Source: Bacillota bacterium (GTDB lineage Bacteria; Bacillota; Clostridia; Peptostreptococcales; Anaerovoracaceae). Taken from it: a DNA stretch of 5,981 nucleotides. The stretch spans positions 1-5,981 of the forward strand of contig JAEEVI010000051.1 of assembly GCA_016287035.1 (NCBI GenBank). The letters are read 5' to 3'. The stretch's first letter is position 1. Each line of letters starts with the position of its first letter. The translations under genes and the position numbers were made by a program. Shown one piece after another: positions 1 to 5,404 of this stretch. The notes below the pieces were generated by a model that made no database searches, had not been told where the DNA came from, and saw only the letters and a list, made by a program, of their open reading frames with translations.

Positions 1-34
1 AGCCCGCAGCCGGATGTCCGGCCGCGGGCTTTTT
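1..34 (+). terminator. Intrinsic terminator of an upstream + strand gene
   Basis: A GC-rich hairpin is visible: bases 1-7 pair with 24-30, an A/C mismatch lies at 8/23, bases 9-13 pair with 18-22, and the loop is the four bases 14-17. A run of five T follows at 30-34, as expected for Rho-independent termination of + strand transcription entering from the left. The minus-strand transporter gene stops at 49, so the two units converge on this hairpin. It could also end the transporter transcript, but the bases that would form the U-tract in that direction lie before the window. Confidence 0.85.
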
Positions 35-48
35 CGTTGTACGCCGCG

Positions 49-963
49 TCACCAGAGGGCGACGAGCAGCGGTATCGTCAGCATCGAAAGGACCGTCCCG
101 AGCGACGTTATACCTGCCGTATACACGGAATCGCGGTCGAATTCGATCGCGAAGACGAGCAGCATCGCGGCGGGCGGACAGGCGGCCTCCACCATCGCCG
201 ACAGCCCGATGATGTCGGGGACGGCAAGCAGCTTGCCGAGGGCCATTATTATAAGCGGCGATGCGACGAGTTTTATGGCAAGGGATATGTAGAGCCCGGG
301 CTTTTTAAGCAGGTCGGAGAAGACGGTCCTCGTCAGCATGGCTCCGGCGATGAACATCGAAAGCGGCGCCGTGCAGTCGCCCATGGCTCGGACGGCCGAA
401 GCGACGGGCCCCGGAAGAGATATCCTGCAGAAGTAGAGGATCATGCCCAGGTATATGGCGATCATGTTGTTCGAGAGGAGCGCTTTCGCGATCATCCTTC
501 TGTCGAAGCGCCCGGACATTATCAGATAGCCGAACGCCCACGAGCAGATGCCTGTCGCGAACAGGAATCCGGTGATGTAGAAGACGCCTTCCGCTCCGAA
601 AAGAAGGCTCGTTAGGGGTATCCCGACGAAGCCGCAGTTCGAAAGAGCTCCGCAGAGGAGCTCGATGCGGAAGTTCTCGTTATTCTTTCTTTTAAGGAGT
701 ATGAAGCCCAGCAGCACCGCCGCGGCGAACACGGCGAAGCCTGCTCCGATGTTGTAGAACAGCCCGAAGTTCTTCGAGGGATCGTAGTCGCGCAGATACG
801 CCGCCAGCGCGCACATCGGAAGAAGTATCTTCATGATGAGCGACGACAGCTTTTCCGTGCCGTTCCCGTCGAGCACGCCCGACTTTGCCGCGAGCGCTCC
901 CGCGATCATGAATATGACGAGCTGCAGCACAGACTGCGCAGCCGTCGAAGCGATGTTTTCCAT
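49..963 (-). CDS. AEC-family (auxin efflux carrier-like) membrane transporter
   Basis: A 304-residue, very hydrophobic protein with about ten predicted membrane segments (roughly residues 9-26, 41-57, 67-91, 102-121, 126-148, 160-179, 190-210, 224-246, 249-272, 280-302). The family hallmark SNCGFVGIPL is at 108-117, and the last third has the typical proline-containing stretch ACPPAAMLLVFA (261-272). AEC proteins are secondary carriers of the inner membrane; known bacterial members move malate, malonate and other organic acids, but the substrate here cannot be read from sequence. I chose ATG at 963 over a TTG-started extension to 1059 because a TATAAT box at 998-1003 would start the transcript inside the extension and because the family normally begins just before the first helix. 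The ribosome site is weak (AGG about 12 bases upstream). It is divergent from radA and has no visible functional link to it. Confidence 0.9.
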   Translation of the reverse strand: MENIASTAAQSVLQLVIFMIAGALAAKSGVLDGNGTEKLSSLIMKILLPMCALAAYLRDYDPSKNFGLFYNIGAGFAVFAAAVLLGFILLKRKNNENFRIELLCGALSNCGFVGIPLTSLLFGAEGVFYITGFLFATGICSWAFGYLIMSGRFDRRMIAKALLSNNMIAIYLGMILYFCRISLPGPVASAVRAMGDCTAPLSMFIAGAMLTRTVFSDLLKKPGLYISLAIKLVASPLIIMALGKLLAVPDIIGLSAMVEAACPPAAMLLVFAIEFDRDSVYTAGITSLGTVLSMLTIPLLVALW

Positions 964-997
964 TTCGGTATAACGCCTGTGAATATATGACGCTTTG

Positions 998-1026
998 ATT
1001 ATAGCCGATTTTTGCCGCGCTTGAAA
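998..1026 (-). promoter_or_regulatory. Predicted promoter of the AEC transporter gene
   Basis: Read on the minus strand, a perfect TATAAT lies at 1003-998. Seventeen bases upstream is TTTCAA (1026-1021), only a 3/6 match to the -35 consensus. Transcription would begin near 991, giving a leader of about 28 bases before ATG 963. The -35 position is the same hexamer used by the radA promoter on the other strand. The -10 is convincing; the -35 is weak. Confidence 0.55.
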
Positions 1027-1049
1027 GAAGTCCCGACATATCGTAAAAT
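1021..1049 (+). promoter_or_regulatory. Predicted sigma-70 type promoter of radA
   Basis: TTGAAA (1021-1026, 5/6 match to TTGACA), a 17-base spacer and TAAAAT (1044-1049, 5/6 match to TATAAT) form a good housekeeping promoter. The start would be near 1056, about 20 bases before the radA ATG and about ten bases before the GGAGG ribosome site at 1066-1070. Confidence 0.65.
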
Positions 1050-1075
1050 CTTCTTGCAATGCCCCGGAGGTCGAA

Positions 1076-2479
1076 ATGAAGAAAGCAAAGACAGTTTTCG
1101 TTTGTCAGGAATGCGGATACGAGAGCCCGAAGTGGATGGGCCAGTGCGTATGCGGCGCGTGGAACTCGTTCGTCGAGGAGAAGGTCCCCGAAGCGGTGAA
1201 GGATCCGCGCAGCAGGTCGTTCTCAGGCGCTGAAGGGCGCGCGCCGGCAAGACCGGTATCGGTCTCGGATGTCGTCTCGCAGGACAGCGGCAGGATAGAT
1301 ACAGGTATCGGAGAGCTGGACAGGGTCCTCGGCGGAGGGCTCGTAAAGGGTTCTCTCGTGCTCATATCCGGCGAGCCCGGCATAGGGAAATCTACGATAA
1401 TAATACAGGCGGCCGCGCATATAGCCAGGACCGTCGGTCCCGTGCTCTACGTTTCCGGCGAGGAATCCGAGGAGCAGATAAAGCTGCGCGCCGACAGGGT
1501 GTGCCGCGGAGCTGACGGCAGTCTTCCGCTGCCCGAGGACCTCTTCCTGCTCGCCGAGACGAACATGGAAAATATAATGGAGGTTTCAGCGAGGCTTCAG
1601 CCTGCTCTGCTAATAATAGACTCGATACAGACGATGTACACCGGAGAGCTCGAATCGGCGGCCGGCAGCGTTTCGCAGGTCAGGGGCTGCGGCAACCTGC
1701 TCATGAACATGGGCAAGACCGGCGGGCTTCCGATCTTCATCGTCGCTCACGTCACGAAGAGCGGCGAGCTCGCGGGTCCGAAGATCGTGGAGCACATGGT
1801 CGACGCGGTCCTCCAGTTCAACGGCGAGCGGAGCTCGGACCTGCGCATACTGCGCGCGCTCAAGAACCGCTTCGGAACGACGAGCGAGATAGGCGCGTTC
1901 GAGATGAGAGAGGAGGGCCTCGCGGAGATCGAGAACGTCTCCGCGTGCTTCCTGGAGGGGCGCGAGAGCGGCGCGGAGGGCGCCGTCTGCACGGCGGTGT
2001 GCGAGGGGACGCGCCCGCTGCTGCTGGAGATCCAGGCGCTGACGGCGCCGACGAACGTGGGCTTCGCGAGGCGCAGCTCCGTCGGGATCGACTCTCAGCG
2101 GCTCAACATGATAATCGCCGTCCTGGAGCGGAAGGCGGGCCTGGCGCTGTTCAACAGGGACGTGTACGTCAACGTGGTGGGCGGCTTCCGCCCGGAGGGC
2201 ACGTCGTCGGACCTGGCCGTCGCGATGGCCATATGGTCGCAGGAAAAGAAGGTCTCCGTCCCGCAGGACGTGCTCGCGATCGGCGAGATAGGGCTAACCG
2301 GGGAGCTCCGTCCCGTTCAGAACGCTGAGCGTCTTATAAAGGAAGCGAAGCGCATGGGGTTCGCCTCGGTCGTCCTTCCTTCGCGCAGCGCGGACAAGCT
2401 CAGGGGACGCGTCGAAGGTATCCGCCTTGCCGGCGTGAAAAATATTTCAGAAGCTCTGCAATACATAGTTGACATATAG
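1076..2479 (+). CDS. radA: DNA repair/recombination ATPase RadA (Sms)
   Basis: A 467-residue protein of normal RadA length. RadA is a cytoplasmic RecA-like, DnaB-like motor that extends and processes branched recombination intermediates. Visible in order: an N-terminal zinc finger (C10, C13, C24, C26, then WN at 29-30); RecA-type ATPase with Walker A GEPGIGKST (99-107) and Walker B LLIID (178-182); the RadA signature KNRFG (263-267); and a C-terminal Lon-protease-like domain (about 290-467) with VNVVGGFRPEG (365-375), DLAVAMAI (379-386) and GEIGLTGELRPV (403-414). The second zinc pair is CVC, one residue shorter than the usual CX2C, and the usual EPA before DLAVA is replaced by EGTSS. ATG 1076 is preceded by GGAGG at 1066-1070. 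Base composition is uneven: about 71% GC over 1921-2220. No terminator follows, so transcripts may continue into carD. Confidence 0.97.
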   Translation: MKKAKTVFVCQECGYESPKWMGQCVCGAWNSFVEEKVPEAVKDPRSRSFSGAEGRAPARPVSVSDVVSQDSGRIDTGIGELDRVLGGGLVKGSLVLISGEPGIGKSTIIIQAAAHIARTVGPVLYVSGEESEEQIKLRADRVCRGADGSLPLPEDLFLLAETNMENIMEVSARLQPALLIIDSIQTMYTGELESAAGSVSQVRGCGNLLMNMGKTGGLPIFIVAHVTKSGELAGPKIVEHMVDAVLQFNGERSSDLRILRALKNRFGTTSEIGAFEMREEGLAEIENVSACFLEGRESGAEGAVCTAVCEGTRPLLLEIQALTAPTNVGFARRSSVGIDSQRLNMIIAVLERKAGLALFNRDVYVNVVGGFRPEGTSSDLAVAMAIWSQEKKVSVPQDVLAIGEIGLTGELRPVQNAERLIKEAKRMGFASVVLPSRSADKLRGRVEGIRLAGVKNISEALQYIVDI

Positions 2480-2497
2480 CGACACATGTGCTAATGT
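2469..2497 (+). promoter_or_regulatory. Possible distal carD promoter inside the end of radA
   Basis: A perfect TTGACA (2469-2474) lies within the last codons of radA. Seventeen bases on is TAATGT (2492-2497), only a 3/6 match, but it carries the extended -10 TG dinucleotide at 2489-2490. This would be a second start about 40 bases upstream of the stronger proximal promoter. An 8-base palindrome (2483-2490) sits in the spacer. The hexamer may be there by coding chance. Confidence 0.3.
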
Positions 2498-2508
2498 AAT
2501 TTCTTCTG

Positions 2509-2538
2509 TTGACTATTTTTTCGCTTTGATGATATAAT
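2509..2538 (+). promoter_or_regulatory. Predicted promoter of the carD operon
   Basis: TTGACT (2509-2514), an 18-base T-rich spacer and a perfect TATAAT (2533-2538) with an extended -10 TG at 2530-2531. It is the best promoter in the window. The transcript would begin near 2545, which is where the GGAGG ribosome site starts (2545-2549), leaving a leader of only about 13 bases before ATG 2558. It probably drives carD, the PIN/TRAM gene, ispDF and proS. Confidence 0.75.
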
Positions 2539-2557
2539 ACCGTCGGAGGCAGGGCTA

Positions 2558-3031
2558 ATGTTTGTCATCGGCGATAAAGTAGTATATCCGATGCATGGCG
2601 CAGGGGTCATCGAGAGCATCGAGGAGAAGGAAGTCCTTGGGGAGACAAGGGCTTATTATATCCTCCACATCCCGTATGGCCGCATGCAGGTCATGGTCCC
2701 CGTAAACGGGAGCGAAAAGGCCGGTCTCCGCGCTATAATCAGCAGGGAAGAGATGGACGACGTCGTCGGCGTCCTCGGAGGCGACTCCACGCCGATGGAC
2801 GACAACTGGAACAGAAGGCTGCGCGACAATACGGAAAAGCTCAAGACGGGCGATCCCAGGCAGGTCGCGGAGGTAATAAGAAATCTCCTTCGCTCGGAGA
2901 GGGTAAAGAAGCTCTCCGCGGGCGAGAAGAAGCTCCTCACCAACGCACGGCAGATCCTTTCGAGCGAGATGGTGCTCGTAAGGGAGATCTCGGAAGCGGA
3001 GGCGCAGGAAACGATCGAGCAGGCGGTCTGA
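2558..3031 (+). CDS. carD: CarD/CdnL-family RNA polymerase-binding transcription factor
   Basis: A 157-residue protein that begins with the CarD/CdnL signature FVIGDKVVYPMHGAGVI (2-18). Residues 1-60 fit the Tudor-like domain that binds the RNA polymerase beta subunit. Residues 65-150 fit the helical DNA-binding domain, including W84 in DDNWNRR, which aligns with the tryptophan that wedges into the upstream edge of the transcription bubble in mycobacterial CarD, and the conserved LSAGEKKLLTNARQIL (119-134). Such proteins stabilise or modulate open complexes at many promoters, including rRNA promoters in some bacteria. ATG 2558 has GGAGG at 2545-2549, eight bases away. It lies 78 bases after radA and 71 before the PIN/TRAM gene. 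It occupies the place held by disA in Bacillus. Confidence 0.95.
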   Translation: MFVIGDKVVYPMHGAGVIESIEEKEVLGETRAYYILHIPYGRMQVMVPVNGSEKAGLRAIISREEMDDVVGVLGGDSTPMDDNWNRRLRDNTEKLKTGDPRQVAEVIRNLLRSERVKKLSAGEKKLLTNARQILSSEMVLVREISEAEAQETIEQAV

Positions 3032-3102
3032 TCCCCCAGGCCCGCCGCCGGTTTTTATATAGATAATCTAACAGATCTTTAAAAACTTAATAGGAGGCAG
3101 CA

Positions 3103-4218
3103 ATGCTTAAGAAAGTATTCCGCATACTGTTTTGCTTATGCGGAGTGCTGCTCGGGTATGGATTGTCAACGTGGGCTCTCAACGAACCGTCCGTTGCTCA
3201 GATGGTCTCTTTCCTGGGGACCGGGGGCAGGATAGCAGCGGTCATCGTAGCGGCTCTTTTATTCGGAATCATATTCTTTTATTTATATGGGACGATCTAT
3301 ACTCTGGTACGGCGCATCTCCGGCGAGATAGAAAAGTCGGTCTTTTCGATCCCCGCTCCGGAACTCTTGTTCGGCGCGTTCGGACTCGTAACGGGACTGT
3401 TCGTCGCTTACCTGATATCCAGCATTATTAACGGTATCGGGTTCCTCAGGGCGACATATCTCAACACGGTCATCTCGGTGCTCCTGTACCTTCTTTTTGG
3501 CTATTTCGGTTCCTTCCTCGGAAGACGTCTCTCGCGCGACATACGCAGAGGCCTTCCTTCGATAGCTCTGAACGCCAACATCCGGGCAGCCGCAGGCAAG
3601 ACAAGGGTCGAGAACCGGCCCGCAAAACCCAAGATCCTCGATACGAGCGTCATAATCGACGGACGCATAGCCGATATAATGAAGACCGGCTTTATCGAGG
3701 GAGATATAGTCATTCCCGAATTCGTGCTGATCGAGCTCCGTCACATAGCGGACTCGGCCGACGGATTGAAGCGCAACAGAGGCCGCAGAGGGCTCGATAT
3801 CCTCAACAGGATACAGAGCGAATACGGCATAGAGATCTATAACACCGAAAAGGACGCGATCCTTGAGGATATCCCAGAAGTGGACGTCAAGCTCCTCAAG
3901 CTCGCGCAGCTGATGGACGGCATGGTCGTGACGAACGATTTCAACCTCAACAAGGTGGCGTCCATTCAGGGCGTAGGCGTCCTGAACGTGAACGAGCTTG
4001 CGAACACGCTCAAGCCCGCGGTCCTTCCCGGCGAGGAAATGCAGATCTACCTCGTAAAGGAAGGTAAGGAATCAGGGCAGGGCGTCGCGTACCTCGACGA
4101 CGGCACGATGATAGTCGTCGAGAACGGCAGGCAGCACATCGGCCATACGATAAACGTCGCGGTGACGAGCGTCCTACAGACGTCCGCCGGGCGCATGATC
4201 TTCGCCAAGCCGATATGA
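3103..4218 (+). CDS. yacL: Membrane-anchored PIN/TRAM domain protein, YacL family (predicted nuclease)
   Basis: A 371-residue protein in three parts. Residues 1-145 hold four predicted membrane helices (about 5-23, 43-66, 88-110, 120-141). Residues 176-300 form a PIN nuclease domain beginning KILDTSVIIDGR. The expected acidic metal ligands are visible: D180, E211 (LIELRHIAD), D261 (EVDVKLLKLA) and D279 (TNDFNLNKVA). The C-terminus (about 308-366) fits a TRAM RNA-binding domain, with GQGVAYLDDGTMIVVENG at 326-342 and its neighbours. This is the YacL architecture found beside radA and ispD in Bacillus. An RNA-cleaving role at the membrane is inferred from the domains; the true substrate is not known to me. 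Start ATG 3103 has AGGAGG at 3092-3097, five bases away. The stop overlaps the ispDF start in ATGA (4215-4218), implying translational coupling. Confidence 0.93.
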   Translation: MLKKVFRILFCLCGVLLGYGLSTWALNEPSVAQMVSFLGTGGRIAAVIVAALLFGIIFFYLYGTIYTLVRRISGEIEKSVFSIPAPELLFGAFGLVTGLFVAYLISSIINGIGFLRATYLNTVISVLLYLLFGYFGSFLGRRLSRDIRRGLPSIALNANIRAAAGKTRVENRPAKPKILDTSVIIDGRIADIMKTGFIEGDIVIPEFVLIELRHIADSADGLKRNRGRRGLDILNRIQSEYGIEIYNTEKDAILEDIPEVDVKLLKLAQLMDGMVVTNDFNLNKVASIQGVGVLNVNELANTLKPAVLPGEEMQIYLVKEGKESGQGVAYLDDGTMIVVENGRQHIGHTINVAVTSVLQTSAGRMIFAKPI

Positions 4219-5369
4219 CAGCCGTGCGCAGGACAGCGGTGATAATAGCGGCCGCCGGTTCTTCCAGAAGGATGGGCGGCCCGCTTCCAAAACAATATAT
4301 GATCTGCGACGACGCTCCGGTGCTTGTGAAAGCCATCAGGGCTTTTTGTGATTTTGAGGAGATCCGCGACATCGTGCTCGTTTGCGACGACGCCGAGAGG
4401 TGCAGGCAGGTCCTCGCGCCTTACGGTCTTCTCGACCGAGTAACGGTGGTAACGGGAGGCAGGGAGCGTCAGGACAGCATCGCGGCGGGGCTTGCCGCCG
4501 TGCCGGCGGACGCCGGGTACGTGCTCGTCCACGACGCGGCGAGGCCGTTCGTTTCGAAGGACGTCATACGCGGCGTCCTGGACTGCCTCGAACGGGCTGA
4601 CGGAGCTGTGCCGTGCGTCAGACCTAAGAGCACTATAAGGACGAAGGAGCGGACGCTCGACAGGAGCGCGCTTTACGAAGTCCAGACGCCTCAGGGCTTC
4701 AGAGCCGGTCTGCTGAGGGACGCGTACGCGTTCGCGGCGTCGGACGGTTTTTCCGGCACGGACGACGCGGGAGTCGTCGAGCATTACGTTCAGGCCTGCG
4801 GACTCAATGCGGAGATCGCGATCGCGGAAGGCGACTACGCAAACATAAAGATAACGACCCCGGAGGATCTGCCGGCGATGGAAGATATAAGGACAGGAAC
4901 AGGATATGACGTTCACAGGCTCGCCGCGGGGCGGCCGCTGATGCTCGCGTGCGTCCGCGTGCCCTTTGAGATGGGGCTCCTCGGACACAGCGACGCTGAC
5001 GTCGTCAGCCACGCGATAGCCGACGCGATCCTCGGGGCTGCCGCGCTCGGGGACATCGGAAAGCTCTTTCCCGACAGCGATCCGGCGTTCGAGGGGATGC
5101 CCGGGAGCGTCCTGCTCGAAAAAACGGCCGAAATACTGCGCGGCGCGGGCTTCACTTTGATAAACGTCGATGCTACACTTATTGCCGAGAGACCGAAGGT
5201 GGCGCCGTACACGGCGCAGATGCGCGAGAACTGCGCGAAGGCTCTCGGAATAAGCCCCGAAAGGGTCAGCATTAAGGCCACCACTCAGGAAGGGCTCGGG
5301 ATAACGGCTCAGGGCGGGATGGCCGCCATGGCGTCCGCTACGGTGCGCAGGACCGCCGGACAGATATAG
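4215..5369 (+). CDS. ispDF: Bifunctional IspD/IspF: MEP cytidylyltransferase and MEcPP synthase
   Basis: A 384-residue fusion carrying the third and fifth enzymes of the MEP pathway. IspD (about 1-224) joins MEP and CTP to give CDP-ME: it shows AAAGSSRRMGGPLPKQY (12-28; R19 and K26 in catalytic positions), HDAARPF (106-112; D107), TPQGF (158-162), TDDAGVVEHY (182-191) and NIKITTPEDL (210-219; K212). IspF (about 226-384) cyclises CDP-ME 2-phosphate to MEcPP: it shows GTGYDVHRL (228-236; metal ligands D232 and H234), GLLGHSDADVVSH (254-266; H258 and ligand H266), GDIGKLFPDSDP (279-290) and KATTQEGLGIT (354-364; E359). The domains abut with almost no linker. IspE, which acts between them, is absent from the window. 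There is no clear ribosome site before ATG 4215; the ATGA overlap suggests coupled translation. The IspF cavity motif reads TAQGG rather than the E. coli TGRGE. Confidence 0.96.
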   Translation: MTAVRRTAVIIAAAGSSRRMGGPLPKQYMICDDAPVLVKAIRAFCDFEEIRDIVLVCDDAERCRQVLAPYGLLDRVTVVTGGRERQDSIAAGLAAVPADAGYVLVHDAARPFVSKDVIRGVLDCLERADGAVPCVRPKSTIRTKERTLDRSALYEVQTPQGFRAGLLRDAYAFAASDGFSGTDDAGVVEHYVQACGLNAEIAIAEGDYANIKITTPEDLPAMEDIRTGTGYDVHRLAAGRPLMLACVRVPFEMGLLGHSDADVVSHAIADAILGAAALGDIGKLFPDSDPAFEGMPGSVLLEKTAEILRGAGFTLINVDATLIAERPKVAPYTAQMRENCAKALGISPERVSIKATTQEGLGITAQGGMAAMASATVRRTAGQI

Positions 5370-5404
5370 AGCGATAACGACTCGAAAGCGAGAAAGGATA
5401 GAAA

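Noticed and set aside
37..615. A 192-codon + strand frame at the left end.
   Set aside because: It is antisense to the AEC transporter, has a low-complexity charged translation with many Arg, Asp and His residues, and its start abuts the terminator.
964..1059. A 32-residue N-terminal extension of the AEC transporter from a TTG.
   Set aside because: It would run through both predicted promoters and beyond the predicted transcript start near 991; ATG 963 fits the family N-terminus.
2483..2490. The palindrome CACATGTG between radA and carD.
   Set aside because: The symmetry does not extend past eight bases and there is no second copy, so an operator cannot be supported.
3022..3056. A possible weak terminator or attenuator after carD: GGCGGT (3022-3027) could pair with GCCGCC (3044-3049), followed by TTTTT at 3052-3056.
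   Set aside because: The stem is six pairs including a G-U wobble, the loop is 16 bases, and two bases separate it from the T run. It overlaps the carD stop codon. Too weak to call.
3062..3067. GATAAT as a -10 box for the PIN/TRAM gene.
   Set aside because: The positions 16-18 bases upstream are GC-rich and have no -35-like hexamer; AT richness of 3051-3092 alone explains the match.
4239..4241. GTG with a nearby AGGA as an alternative ispDF start.
   Set aside because: It would begin right at the VIIAAAG strand, leaving no N-terminal residues before it, while the ATGA overlap at 4215 gives a normal IspD N-terminus.
5381..5392. A short hairpin (CTCG, AAAG loop, CGAG) just before the proS ribosome site.
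   Set aside because: Four base pairs are too few to propose translational control without conservation data.
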